A stretch of DNA of 64,000 bases from Arthrobacter sp. Leaf69 (GCF_001422645.1 NZ_LMLR01000016.1:101538-165537), one strand, 5' to 3'; positions 8,530-17,373 are shown, counted from the stretch's first letter. Notes: a model not told the origin generated them from the sequence alone. A program made the numbers and translations.

Positions 8530-9135
8530 TCAGGGGCCGGGCTCGCCCGATGTTGGAGGAGACTCCCGCACGTCCTGAAGGACCTCGTTGCGGCGGAGGA
8601 ACCACGGTTTGAACGGCGGATCAAAGCGGGCGAACCGGGGCGGGCCCATGGCCGTCAGGCCGGCCAGCACCAGGGCCGCCTGGAGGCCCTCGTTGCGCCG
8701 TTCAAAGGCAGTTTCCGAGCCGCTGCCCGAGAATCGAAGGGCAGCCGTCAGGGACCCGGGAACGGTCCGGATCTGGACTTGGGAGTTCACGGGGACCGGG
8801 GCCGACTCCGCCGTCACGCCAGCGGGGAGCACAAAGGCGACCACAAAGTCAGCGGTACCGTCGCTTCCCGGCAGCGGACCGCTCTGGAGCACCGGGGCGG
8901 TCATGGCCAGCTTCTGCGAAGGACCGGGCTCCTGGATCACCGGAGCCGTCATTGCCAGCTTCTGACGGGCGTTGTTGCTGCCGCTGATGTAGTTGAACAG
9001 AGGCCGGAAGGCAGCATTCCCGGCCCGGTCAAACGTCGTGGTGACCTGTATTTCGGCCACAACATACGCGGGATAACGGCGCAGCTCGAAGTGCGCGAAG
9101 CGCTGGACCAGCTCATAGGGTTGCTGTTCGGTCAT
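8530..9135 (-). CDS. SOUL-family heme-binding protein
   Basis: 201 aa. The start ATG at 9135 is preceded by GAGG. SOUL/HEBP hallmarks are the N-terminal YELVQRFAHFELRRYPAYVVAE strand-turn region (about 7-28), the NxARQKLAMTAPV segment with a second AMTAPV repeat, the LPAGVTAESAPVPV middle and the C-terminal PPFKPWFLRRNEV motif. Such proteins bind heme or hydrophobic ligands in some organisms; bacterial roles are mostly unknown. No signal peptide is visible, so it is probably cytoplasmic. It is followed by tex on the same strand. Confidence 0.88.
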   Translation of the reverse strand: MTEQQPYELVQRFAHFELRRYPAYVVAEIQVTTTFDRAGNAAFRPLFNYISGSNNARQKLAMTAPVIQEPGPSQKLAMTAPVLQSGPLPGSDGTADFVVAFVLPAGVTAESAPVPVNSQVQIRTVPGSLTAALRFSGSGSETAFERRNEGLQAALVLAGLTAMGPPRFARFDPPFKPWFLRRNEVLQDVRESPPTSGEPGP

Positions 9136-9305
9136 GGTCCTCAGACCATACGCCGGGCCTCCGACAAGAACCAGCCCGTTCCGACCGCTGTGGTCGACGG
9201 ATTGTCAGAGGGCTTTGGTAGCTTGAAAGACATAAGGCGAGGCTGCGCTGACTGCACACCCCAGGCGGCAGAACCTTCCACACGGCAGTAAGCATCGGGG
9301 GCACA

Positions 9306-12300
9306 GTGTTTTTTCTTGAACCGGAAGTGCCGGGTTCCGCACAGGACCTGGTCTTTTCCGCGAGCGACCTCGTCATCGCGGCCGGCTGCGAGTACCAGCT
9401 GCTCCGGAAGCTCGACGAGAAGCTGGGCCGGTCCCCCAGGGCGGTGTTCGACGACGACGAGATGCTCCGGCACGCCGCCGTGCTGGGCGACCGTCACGAG
9501 CAAAAGGTCCTCGACGGTTTCGTGGAGGAGTTCGGCCCCTGGGATCCGGCCGCCGGACGCGGCGTCTACGACGTCGTCCCGGCTGCGGCGATGGACCGCG
9601 CCACTTTGCTGGCCAAGCACCGCGAGTCCATTGATGCCCTGCGTTCGGGCGCCGACGTGGTGTTCCAGGCTGCCTTCTTCGACGGCCAGTTCCATGGCCG
9701 CTCGGACTTCCTGGTCCGCCAGGCCGACGGCAGCTACGCCGTGTTCGACACGAAGCTGGCCCGCCACGCCAAGGTGACCGCGCTGCTCCAGCTTGCCGCC
9801 TACGGCGACCAGTTGCTGCAGGCCGGGATCACCCCGGATCCGATGGTGACACTGGTCCTGGGCGCCACGGTTCAGCTCCCGGACGGCGGCTACGATTACG
9901 TCCGCAGCCACCACAAACTTTCCGACATCCTGCCGGTCTTCCGCGAGCGGCGGGACCGCTTCCTGGCCCTGACCTCCTCGCATCTGGCGCAGCCCGGCAC
10001 CGTGCAGTGGGAGACGCCCGGGCTCACCGCCTGCGGCCGCTGCGACTACTGCCAGGAACAGGTCGCCGCCACCGATGACCTGCTCCTCGTGGCGCGGATG
10101 AACTCGGCCCAGCGCAAGAAACTCCGTGCCGACGGTATCCGCACGGTCCGGGAGCTCGCGGAAGCCACCCTGGCCAATCCCAACGCCTCGCTGTTGCGCC
10201 TGCAGGACCAGGCCCGGATGCAGAGCGGCGTCGGCGCAGCGGACGGTGAGGTCCGGTTCAGCAAGGACGGCGAAGAGCACAGCATCCGCTTCGGCGTGAT
10301 TCCCGAAAACACGCTGGCCGATCTTCCCCCGCCCAGCGACGGCGACATCTTCTTCGACTTCGAGGGCGATCCGCTGTGGCAGGAAGCCGCCACCGGAGTC
10401 TGGGGGCTGGAGTATCTGTTCGGCGTCGTCGAGGCGCCGACGGGACCCGGCGTCGCGGGAGTGTTCAAACCGTTCTGGGCCCACGACCGGGAGGCGGAGA
10501 AACAGGCCTTCCTCGACTTCCTCGAGTATGTGCAGAAGCGCCGGCAGGACTTCCCGGACATGCACGTCTACCACTACGCCGCCTACGAGAAGACGGCGCT
10601 CCGGAAGCTCTCTGTGATGCACGTTGCCGGCGAGGACATCGTCGACGGGTGGCTGCGGGACGGGCTCCTGGTGGATCTGTACCAGACCGTCCGGAACAGC
10701 ATCCGGATTTCCGAGAATTCCTACAGCATCAAGAAGCTCGAGCCGCTCTACATGGGGACCAACCTGCGCTCCGGGGATGTGAAGGACGCTGGCGCCTCGG
10801 TGGTTGCCTATGCCCACTACTGCGATGCGCGCGACGACGGCCGGGCCGAGGAAGCCGCCACAATCCTCGCCGGGATCTCCGACTACAACGAATACGACTG
10901 CCTCTCCACCCTGGAACTCCGGAACTGGCTCCTGGGTCTGGCCCGTGCCCGCGGCATCCGGCCGGGCGCCGACGTGGCATCCGGCACCGCAACGACGGCG
11001 GCCGGCGCGGGCGCGGATTCCGGAACGGACGCGGGAGCGGATTCCGCTGACGTGGACCCGCTGGAAGTGGCGCTGGCCGAGCTGGCGGGGCCCGGCGTCG
11101 GGCTGTCCGAGGACGACCGGAAGGCGGTGTCCATGCTGGCGGCAGCGGTCAGCTATCACCGCCGGGAGCGCAAAGCGTTCTGGTGGGCGCACTTCGACCG
11201 CTGCGAGAACGGCCCCGACACGCATCACCAGCAGGGCCGCAACGTTTTCCTGGTCGAGGAGGCGGAGGTGCTCGACGACTGGTGGAAGGACGGCGCCAAG
11301 CTTCCGGAACGGAGAGTGAAACTGATCGGCACGGTCAGCCCGGGCTCTGACCTTCGTGAAGGCAGCACGTGGTTCCGTATGTACGAGCCGCCGCTTCCGG
11401 CCGGGCTCGAGGGCACGGGGATCAACGGGACCGGACGCAACGGCTGGTTCGGCACCGAGGTCCTGGAGCTGGGCCACGAGGACGGCAAGGACACCGTCGT
11501 CATCCGAGACAAGCTCCGCAGGGCCATCGAACCGTACGCCCAGGTGCCGGTCGCGCTGACCGAGGACCAACCCATCCAGACCAAGAGCCTCGAGGACGCC
11601 CTGGCAGTCTTGGCCTCCGGCGTCACCGCGGCGTTGCAGGCCAGCCCGTCCGCTTTTCCGCACCATCCGGCCCTGGATCTGGTCCGCCGGGTTCCGCCGC
11701 GCCTTGCCGCAGGGGCGCGGCTGCCCGCACCGGATGAAGGCCCCGACCGGTTCGTTGACGCGATTACGGAGGCCGTCGGTGCCTTGGACCATTCCTACGT
11801 CGCGGTGCAGGGTCCGCCCGGGACCGGCAAGACCCATGTGGGATCGCACGTCATCGCCCGGCTGGTGGCCCGCGGATGGAAAGTCGGCGTTGTCGGCCAG
11901 TCCCATGCCGTGGTGGAGAACCTGCTGAAGACGGCGGTGACCAAGGCCGGCGTCGATCCCGCCCGAGTCGCCAAGGAAGTGAAACACGCGGATTCCCTTC
12001 CGTGGGAGCTGCGGTCGGCAAAGGATGTAGCGCGACTGCTCAGCTCTCCCGGCGGGGCGCTGATCGGCGGCACGGCGTGGACGATGACGGGATCCAATGT
12101 CCCGGCCGGGTCGCTGGATCTGCTGGTGATCGACGAGGCCGGTCAGTTCTCCCTGGCCAATACTCTGGCCGTGGCCCAGGCCAGCAGCCGGCTGCTGTTG
12201 CTCGGTGATCCCCAGCAGTTGCCGCAGGTCAGCCAGGGTGCACACCCCGAACCCGTGAACGAATCGGCCTTGGGCTGGGTTTCCGCCGGTCATGCCACGC

Positions 12301-12929
12301 TTCCGCCGGAACTTGGCTTTTTCCTCGCTGACTCGTGGCGGATGACGTCCGAGCTGTGCCGGGCCGTCTCCGAACTTTCCTATGAGGGCCGGCTGCGCTC
12401 GGCCCCGGCCGCTGACCTCCGGCGGCTCGATGGAGTTCCGGCCGGGATCGAAACGGTCATGGTGGAGCACAGCGGCAACATCACCTCCTCCCCGGAGGAG
12501 GCCGCCGAGGTGGTCCGCCAGGTGCGGCGCCATCTGGGGCTGAGCTGGCATGCGGAGCAGGGTACCCGGCCGCTCGACGCCGCCGACATCCTGGTGGTGG
12601 CCGCCTACAACGCCCAGGTCAACGTCATCCGCGATGCCCTCGATGCCGCGGGCCATGCCGGCGTCCGGGTGGGAACGGTCGACAAGTTCCAGGGCCAGGA
12701 AGCCGCCGTCGTGATTGTGTCCATGGCGTGCTCGGCGGTGGCCGAGGCGCCGCGGGGCATGGAGTTCCTGCTCTCGCGCAACCGGATCAACGTGGCAGTC
12801 TCCCGCGGCCAATGGCGCGCCGTCGTCATCCGGGCGCCCGAGCTGACCAACTACCTCCCCGCGCACCCCGAGGGCCTGGAGCAGCTGGGCGGATTCATCG
12901 GGCTATGCCGGCGGTCAGTGGCTGCTTGA
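9306..12929 (+). CDS. TM0106-type RecB-like nuclease fused to a superfamily 1 helicase
   Basis: 1,207 aa, GTG start behind GGGGGC. The N-terminal about 300 residues form a RecB-like nuclease (DVVFQAAFFDGQFHGRSDFL, then VFDTKLARH, and a Cys cluster CGRCDYC). A middle RNase H-like exonuclease region follows (DIFFDFEGDPLW, HVYHYAAYEKTAL). The C-terminal half is an SF1 helicase: Walker A GPPGTGKT at 836-843, Walker B VIDEAG near 941-946, motif III LLGDPQQLPQV, motif V VGTVDKFQGQE and motif VI NRINVAVSRG. The architecture suggests DNA or RNA end processing in repair or defence; no specific system is known for it. It stands alone, divergent from the SOUL gene and without partner genes. Confidence 0.88.
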   Translation: MFFLEPEVPGSAQDLVFSASDLVIAAGCEYQLLRKLDEKLGRSPRAVFDDDEMLRHAAVLGDRHEQKVLDGFVEEFGPWDPAAGRGVYDVVPAAAMDRATLLAKHRESIDALRSGADVVFQAAFFDGQFHGRSDFLVRQADGSYAVFDTKLARHAKVTALLQLAAYGDQLLQAGITPDPMVTLVLGATVQLPDGGYDYVRSHHKLSDILPVFRERRDRFLALTSSHLAQPGTVQWETPGLTACGRCDYCQEQVAATDDLLLVARMNSAQRKKLRADGIRTVRELAEATLANPNASLLRLQDQARMQSGVGAADGEVRFSKDGEEHSIRFGVIPENTLADLPPPSDGDIFFDFEGDPLWQEAATGVWGLEYLFGVVEAPTGPGVAGVFKPFWAHDREAEKQAFLDFLEYVQKRRQDFPDMHVYHYAAYEKTALRKLSVMHVAGEDIVDGWLRDGLLVDLYQTVRNSIRISENSYSIKKLEPLYMGTNLRSGDVKDAGASVVAYAHYCDARDDGRAEEAATILAGISDYNEYDCLSTLELRNWLLGLARARGIRPGADVASGTATTAAGAGADSGTDAGADSADVDPLEVALAELAGPGVGLSEDDRKAVSMLAAAVSYHRRERKAFWWAHFDRCENGPDTHHQQGRNVFLVEEAEVLDDWWKDGAKLPERRVKLIGTVSPGSDLREGSTWFRMYEPPLPAGLEGTGINGTGRNGWFGTEVLELGHEDGKDTVVIRDKLRRAIEPYAQVPVALTEDQPIQTKSLEDALAVLASGVTAALQASPSAFPHHPALDLVRRVPPRLAAGARLPAPDEGPDRFVDAITEAVGALDHSYVAVQGPPGTGKTHVGSHVIARLVARGWKVGVVGQSHAVVENLLKTAVTKAGVDPARVAKEVKHADSLPWELRSAKDVARLLSSPGGALIGGTAWTMTGSNVPAGSLDLLVIDEAGQFSLANTLAVAQASSRLLLLGDPQQLPQVSQGAHPEPVNESALGWVSAGHATLPPELGFFLADSWRMTSELCRAVSELSYEGRLRSAPAADLRRLDGVPAGIETVMVEHSGNITSSPEEAAEVVRQVRRHLGLSWHAEQGTRPLDAADILVVAAYNAQVNVIRDALDAAGHAGVRVGTVDKFQGQEAAVVIVSMACSAVAEAPRGMEFLLSRNRINVAVSRGQWRAVVIRAPELTNYLPAHPEGLEQLGGFIGLCRRSVAA

Positions 12930-12948
12930 GCTTTGCCCGCCTGCCAGC

Positions 12949-13094
12949 GGGACATGCCCATTCTTTGTCAGCGCATTCAGGGGACATGCTCATTCTTCGC
13001 CGTAACCAGTGAGCACAATGGCATTCTGCCCAGTGCTCGTGGCTCCCGTGGGGCATGTCCAGCTGTGAACGTTGGCTCCCATGGGACATGCTCA
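12949..13094. repeat. Four copies of a GGGACATGCTCA-like motif after the nuclease/helicase gene
   Basis: Copies begin at 12949 (GGGACATGCCCA), 12981 (GGGACATGCTCA), 13051 (GGGCATGTCCA) and 13083 (GGGACATGCTCA). The first pair and the last pair are each spaced 32 bp. The last two share the flank GGCTCCC(G/A)TGGG. The final copy overlaps the stop of the isomerase gene at 13092. Function unknown. Confidence 0.6.
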
Positions 13095-13889
13095 GCGGGA
13101 CGCCGGGATGCCCTCGGCCAGCAGGAGTGCCTCATCCAGCACCGCGCCGAAGTTCACCGGATCGTGCGCGAACCGGCCCAGGAACAGACCCGAGACGCCG
13201 TCGAGCGTCGGCAGGAGACCTGGCTTGGCCGAGCCGCCGTAGATGACGGAAAGGTCGCCCAGCCCCGTGGGGGCGAGGTGGCTCCGGAGCTGCCGGACGA
13301 CGTCGGACACGTACCCGGCGGCTGCGGGCTCGGCCGCACCGATGGCCCAGACGGGTTCGTACGCGAGGACGAGCCGGCCGGCGAGCTCCCAGTCGCCGTC
13401 CACGGCCGACCGGATCTGGCGGTACACAAATGCCGCGGCGTCGGCGGCACTGCCGTGGTCGGACTCTCCGATACAGAGGAGGGGCGTCAGCCCGGCTGCT
13501 GCCGCGGCCCTGACTTTGCGGGCGATCATGGCTTCGTCTTCGCCGAAGTGCCGGCGGCGCTCCGCGTGGCCGATCTCAACGAGACCGACGCCAAGCTCCG
13601 CGAGCATGGACGGGGCCACTTCCCCGGTCCACGGCCCGTCCGCCCACCCGCAGTTCTGCGCACCCAGCAATAGCGGCGAACCGTCCAGCAGCGCGGCGGC
13701 CGCCGGGAGGAGCGGAAACGACGGAATCACGAACGGGACAACCCGCCCGGCCGCGAGGGCCGGACGGGTGTCCACTTCGTGGCGCAGCTGCGCCAGCCAC
13801 TCCAGGCTGTCCTGGTAGCCCAGATACATCTTGGAGCTGACACCCACCAGCAGTGGCGGGGTGGTCGGGCTGGTGTCACTTTGCTGCAT
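13092..13889 (-). CDS. Triosephosphate-isomerase-like tetrulose-phosphate isomerase (EryH/LerI type)
   Basis: 265 aa TIM-barrel protein keeping the catalytic trio Lys20 (SSKMYLG), His108 (EIGHAERR) and Glu178 (AYEPVWAIG), plus the phosphate loop YGGSAKPG. The usual Asn two residues before the Lys in TpiA is Ser here, and the Ser of GHSERR is Ala, so it is probably not the glycolytic enzyme. EryH/LerI enzymes isomerise L-erythrulose 1-phosphate to D-erythrulose 4-phosphate. Its place at the end of an operon with a dihydroxyacetone-kinase-like kinase and an RpiB-like isomerase supports that role. A classical TpiA would normally sit with gap and pgk, which are absent. Confidence 0.82.
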   Translation of the reverse strand: MQQSDTSPTTPPLLVGVSSKMYLGYQDSLEWLAQLRHEVDTRPALAAGRVVPFVIPSFPLLPAAAALLDGSPLLLGAQNCGWADGPWTGEVAPSMLAELGVGLVEIGHAERRRHFGEDEAMIARKVRAAAAAGLTPLLCIGESDHGSAADAAAFVYRQIRSAVDGDWELAGRLVLAYEPVWAIGAAEPAAAGYVSDVVRQLRSHLAPTGLGDLSVIYGGSAKPGLLPTLDGVSGLFLGRFAHDPVNFGAVLDEALLLAEGIPASR

Positions 13890-13951
13890 TGTTGGTGCTT
13901 TCTACTCGAACCGGCGAACCGGTTGATGCGCAAGGCGCGGTTGACGCGCCC

Positions 13952-13990
13952 GGCGCGCCAAGTGCGCGCCAAGTGCGCGCCAGGCGCGCC
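13952..13990. repeat. Short tandem repeat GCGCGCCAAGT between isomerase and transporter genes
   Basis: Nearly four units of GCGCGCCAAGT (11-bp period; the third and fourth are degenerate) occupy the 120-nt spacer inside the operon. The self-complementary GGCGCGCC cores could fold in the mRNA. No known element recognised. Confidence 0.6.
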
Positions 13991-14009
13991 GGAGGCCCCT
14001 GAACGGTAT

Positions 14010-15359
14010 CTACTGCTCCAGCAGGTCGTCGGCCTTGTTCTTGAACCGCTTGGTCGCAAACATCATGACCGCGGCCAGGAACGGGAGCACACCCAGGGCG
14101 TAGACACCCATGGTTCCGGTGTCCGAGGCGGTGATCTGGTTGACCGAGGTCCGCAGGATCGGAGCCACGAAACCGCCCAGGTTGCCCAGGGAGTTGATGA
14201 GGCCAATGCCCGCCGCCGCGGCGGTGCCGGTGAGGAACGCCGTCGGGTAGGACCAGGCGATGGGACCGATGGACAGGAAGCTGCAGACAGCCAGCGTGAT
14301 GAAGAGGATGCCCAGCACCGGAAGGTGGTTGGCGCCCGCCCACGCGGACCCGAAGATGCACAGGCCGGTGGAGATGAACAGCCCGGTGCCCCAGACGCGG
14401 CGGCGGATCACGGTGTTTGCGGCCTTGCCGATGAAGTAGCAGGCGAAGATGCCGAAGAACCACGGGATGGCGGCCAGCATGCCCACCGCGAAGCCGACTT
14501 TCTGGCCGGTCAGCTGGGCGACCTGCTGCGGCAGGTAGAACGTCACACCGTAGACGGCGATCTGGAGGCAGAAGTAGATGACTGTGAAGTACCAGACCTT
14601 GCCGTTCTTCATGGCGGCGAGCACGCCGCGCGGACCGGTCTCCTCCTTGACGGAGTCCTCCAGCTCCATGACGTCCAGGAGTGCCTTTTTCTCGTCCTTG
14701 TCGAGGAACTTGGCGTCCTGCGGGCTGTTGATGAGGAAGAAGAACGCGGCAACGCCGGCCACAACCGCCAGCATGCCTTCCACGAAGAACATAACCTGCC
14801 AGCCCTGGACGCCGGGCACCTGGTCGCCGATGTTGATCAGCCAGCCGGACAGCGGCGCGCCCAGCATCTGCGAGAAGGGCTGCGCCAGATAGAAGATGGC
14901 AAACATTTTGACGCGGACCTTGTTGGGGAACCACGCGGCGAGGAACATGATGACCCCCGGGAAGAGCCCGGCCTCCGTGACACCGAGGAGGAACCGCAGG
15001 ATGATGAACGAGGTCTCGCCCTGGACAAACGCGAAGCACGCGGAGACGATGCCCCAGGTAATGGCGATGCGGGCCAGCCAGATCTTGGCCCCGAACTTCG
15101 TCAAAAGGAGGTTGCTGGGGATCTCGAAGATGGCGTAGCCGATGAAGAAAATCCCGGCGCCCAGCGCGTAGGCGCCGGCCGTGATGCCCCTGTCCACTCC
15201 GAGGGCGGCTTCGGCGAAGCCCACGTTGGTGCGGTCCAGGAAGGCGACCACATAGAGGATGACCAGCATGGGCATCAGCCGGAAGGACGCCTTGGAAATC
15301 GCCGATTTCAGTACCGGCGTATCCAGGAGGTCCCTAGTGGACGTGGTTGTTACGGACAT
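14010..15359 (-). CDS. MFS transporter, anion:cation symporter (ACS)-like, probable polyol/tetrulose uptake
   Basis: 449 aa, about 12 transmembrane helices. The ATG at 15359 follows GAGGAG; the open frame extends 21 nt further. ACS-type marks are LDRTNVGFAEAALG in the first helix/loop, GVTEAGLFPGVIMFLAAWFP in helix 4 and a charged central loop (DKDEKKALLDVMELEDSVKEE). The family imports sugar acids, organic acids and related compounds. Within this operon the cargo is probably erythrulose, a tetritol or a tetronate (inference). A 41-aa membrane protein gene lies 85 nt upstream on the same strand. Confidence 0.85.
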   Translation of the reverse strand: MSVTTTSTRDLLDTPVLKSAISKASFRLMPMLVILYVVAFLDRTNVGFAEAALGVDRGITAGAYALGAGIFFIGYAIFEIPSNLLLTKFGAKIWLARIAITWGIVSACFAFVQGETSFIILRFLLGVTEAGLFPGVIMFLAAWFPNKVRVKMFAIFYLAQPFSQMLGAPLSGWLINIGDQVPGVQGWQVMFFVEGMLAVVAGVAAFFFLINSPQDAKFLDKDEKKALLDVMELEDSVKEETGPRGVLAAMKNGKVWYFTVIYFCLQIAVYGVTFYLPQQVAQLTGQKVGFAVGMLAAIPWFFGIFACYFIGKAANTVIRRRVWGTGLFISTGLCIFGSAWAGANHLPVLGILFITLAVCSFLSIGPIAWSYPTAFLTGTAAAAGIGLINSLGNLGGFVAPILRTSVNQITASDTGTMGVYALGVLPFLAAVMMFATKRFKNKADDLLEQ

Positions 15360-15444
15360 CAAAAACTCCTCGTCGAGCAATCAGTGGTGTAACTCAGGGG
15401 ATGGATCAGGTGCGAAAAACGGTGGAGCCGGTCAGCAGAAGTTC

Positions 15445-15570
15445 CTAGCGTGAAAAGGCGATGATCATGATTCCGGCCAGGCAGGCCAGGATTCCGACGG
15501 CGAGATAGAGCTTCCGTCCTTTGCTCCAGGACGCGAACCCTGAGGCGGGGGTGTTGTTGGGCTGTGCCAT
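15445..15570 (-). CDS. 41-aa single-pass membrane protein in the tetrulose operon
   Basis: Starts at ATG 15570 after GGAAGAAG, 12 nt past the SDR stop. It reads MAQPNNTPASGF, a short basic stretch (SWSKGRKLY), then one hydrophobic helix (about residues 21-39, rich in Ala/Ile/Met) and ends FSR. It sits between the dehydrogenase and the transporter in a tight operon, which makes it a likely accessory subunit of that transporter, as with the small protein at 4197-4340. I do not recognise a named family. Without experimental or comparative support it remains a predicted small gene. Confidence 0.65.
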   Translation of the reverse strand: MAQPNNTPASGFASWSKGRKLYLAVGILACLAGIMIIAFSR

Positions 15571-15582
15571 ATTGCTTCTTCC

Positions 15583-16350
15583 CTAGTGCATGTAGAGTCC
15601 GCCATCCACATTCAGCGTCTGGCCGGAGATGTAGCCGGCGTCCTCGCTGATGAGGAAGGCGATGGCGGCCGCGATGTCCCGGGTGGAGCCGACGCGGTTG
15701 ACCACGAGGTCTTTGGTGAGTTCGTCCTTGCGTTCCTCGCTGAGGGTGCCGCCCATGATGTCGGTGTCGATGGGACCCGGCGAGATCGCGTTGACCGTGA
15801 TGTCGTACTCGCCCAGTTCGCGGGCCGTGGCGCGGGTCAGCCCGATCACGCCGGCCTTGGCCACGGAGTACGGCGTCTTGGAGAACGTGCCGCCGCCGCG
15901 CTGCGCGGAGACGGAGGAGATGTTGACGATGCGCCCGATCCTGTTTTTCACCATGGATTCGGCCACCCGGCGGGTGGCGTAGTGCACGCCGTTGAGGTTG
16001 ATGCTCAGCACCCGGTCCCACTCGGCGGCGTCGAGTTCCAGATACGGGACCGGCGAGCTTACGCCGGCCACGTTGGCCAGGGCGACGATCTGCGGCAGTT
16101 CGGCCTCGATCGCGTCGATCGCCGCGCGGACGGACGCCTCGTCGGAGACGTTGGCGCCGGCGCCGAACGCCTTGACGCCGTGCTCGGCGGCCAGTTCCTT
16201 GGCTGCTGCCTTGCACAGCGCGTCGTCCAGATCGATGATGCCGACGTTCCAGCCCTGCGCGGCCAGGTAGTTGGCGGTCGCACGGCCGATGCCGCGCTCC
16301 GAGACGGCGCCGGTGACGATCGCGGTGCGTTCTGCGGGGTAAGTGCTCAT
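15583..16350 (-). CDS. Short-chain dehydrogenase/reductase, probable tetritol (threitol-type) dehydrogenase
   Basis: 255 aa; ATG 16350 follows CAGGAG. Classical SDR: nucleotide-binding TGAVSERGIG (13-22), NVAG (93-96), catalytic Ser145/146, Tyr161 and Lys165 (YSVAK), and the C-terminal YISGQTLNVDGG. A bound Asp at the end of the second strand (IIDLDD) suggests NAD rather than NADP. In the operon context it would oxidise a tetritol such as threitol to erythrulose, the job of DthD-type SDRs in mycobacterial threitol pathways. Substrate is inferred from neighbours only; SDRs of 3-oxoacyl reductase type look similar. Confidence 0.82.
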   Translation of the reverse strand: MSTYPAERTAIVTGAVSERGIGRATANYLAAQGWNVGIIDLDDALCKAAAKELAAEHGVKAFGAGANVSDEASVRAAIDAIEAELPQIVALANVAGVSSPVPYLELDAAEWDRVLSINLNGVHYATRRVAESMVKNRIGRIVNISSVSAQRGGGTFSKTPYSVAKAGVIGLTRATARELGEYDITVNAISPGPIDTDIMGGTLSEERKDELTKDLVVNRVGSTRDIAAAIAFLISEDAGYISGQTLNVDGGLYMH

Positions 16351-16384
16351 GGGAGTGCTCCTGAAGGCGTGAAAGTGGCGGGGC

Positions 16385-17371
16385 TTAGTTGATGGGGGCG
16401 GGGCCGAGCTCGTCAATGAGCTTCTGCATGGCCACGTACGCCTTGTTCCGATAGGCGATGAGTTCCGGGGTGCGCTCGGCGGGGACATTGAGGAAGCCGG
16501 CGCCGGTCTTGGTGCCAAGCTTCCCGGCGTCGACGAGGTCGCTGAGGACCTTCGGCGTCGCGAAACGTTCCGGGAACTCCGTCTGCAGCGATTTGTAGCA
16601 GAAGTTGTAGACGTCCAGCCCTGCCATGTCGGCGATGGCGAAGGGTCCGAAGAACGGCAGCCGGAAACCGAAGGTGGTGCGGACCAGGGTGTCGATGTCC
16701 TCCGCCGTCGCGATCTCCTGCTCCACCAGTTGGGCGGCCTCGTGGAACAAGGCGTACTGGAGCCGGTTGAGCACAAAGCCGGTGACGTCCTTGACGACGG
16801 CGGTCTGCTTGCCCGCGGCGTGGACGAGTTCGCGGACAGCGCCGATGGTGGCCGCTGAGGTGCCGGCGTGAGGGATGATTTCCACGCCCGGGATGAAGGG
16901 GGACGGGTTGGAGAAGTGCACGCCCAGGAAGCGTCCCGGGTTGGCGACGGGCTCGGACAGCTCCGCGATGGAGATCGTGGACGTGTTGGACCCGATGATG
17001 GCGTCCGGGCGGGCGGCGGCGCTGATGCGCGCCAGCGTCTGGTGCTTGATGGCGATGACTTCGGGGACGGCTTCCTCGATGAAGTCGGCATCTGCCACGG
17101 CTTCCTCGATGTCCTTGGCCGCCCAGAGGTTTTCCTTCAGGATGGCGGTGGAGCCTTCCGGGAAGAGCCCGGCAGCGACGAACTCGTCCGATTCGGCGAG
17201 CAGCCGCTCGTAGTTCTTCTGCGCCACTTCGGCGGACACATCGGCGAGCGCCACGCGGGCACCACCGAGCGCCAGGACCTGCGCGATCCCGCCGCCCATG
17301 TATCCGGAGCCGACGACGGCGATTCTGCGGGCGGCGTTGATGGCGGCGGCGTTACCTGTTGATTCGGTCAT
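16385..17371 (-). CDS. 3-hydroxyacyl-CoA dehydrogenase-family oxidoreductase in the tetrulose operon
   Basis: 328 aa; ATG 17371 is 2 nt after the stop of the RpiB-like gene. An N-terminal Rossmann fold is marked by VVGSGYMGGGIAQ (about 20-32), then EAVPE, SNTSTISI and GVHFSNPSPF. The C-terminal helical domain has FVLNRLQYALFHEA and KTGAGF. This is the 3HCDH family, which also contains L-gulonate 3-dehydrogenase and carnitine dehydrogenase. Because every neighbour acts on phosphorylated or free four-carbon sugars, a tetronate or other hydroxy-acid substrate is plausible. A fatty-acid role is less so, since a separate 3HCDH gene lies in the beta-oxidation trio at 20860-21777. Confidence 0.8.
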   Translation of the reverse strand: MTESTGNAAAINAARRIAVVGSGYMGGGIAQVLALGGARVALADVSAEVAQKNYERLLAESDEFVAAGLFPEGSTAILKENLWAAKDIEEAVADADFIEEAVPEVIAIKHQTLARISAAARPDAIIGSNTSTISIAELSEPVANPGRFLGVHFSNPSPFIPGVEIIPHAGTSAATIGAVRELVHAAGKQTAVVKDVTGFVLNRLQYALFHEAAQLVEQEIATAEDIDTLVRTTFGFRLPFFGPFAIADMAGLDVYNFCYKSLQTEFPERFATPKVLSDLVDAGKLGTKTGAGFLNVPAERTPELIAYRNKAYVAMQKLIDELGPAPIN

Positions 17372-17373
17372 GG

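Noticed and set aside
2282..8612. Several long plus-strand open frames across the GGT, MFS and Tex genes (for example 4588-6258 and 6146-7843)
   Set aside because: Their translations are Arg/Gly/His-rich with no recognisable fold and lie exactly opposite well-conserved minus-strand genes.
9141..12866. A 1,241-codon open frame antisense to the nuclease/helicase gene
   Set aside because: It is the GC-rich third-position shadow of the plus-strand gene: low-complexity Gly/His/Arg/Val composition, no domain signature and no ribosome binding site, while the sense frame has full nuclease and helicase motifs.
12949..13094. Possible CRISPR array
   Set aside because: Only four short repeats, spacing not uniform (32, 70, 32 bp), and no cas genes in the window.
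13092..13889. Glycolytic triosephosphate isomerase TpiA
   Set aside because: Catalytic residues are present but the usual Asn before the Lys is Ser, and the gene ends an operon of erythrulose-type enzymes rather than standing with gap and pgk.
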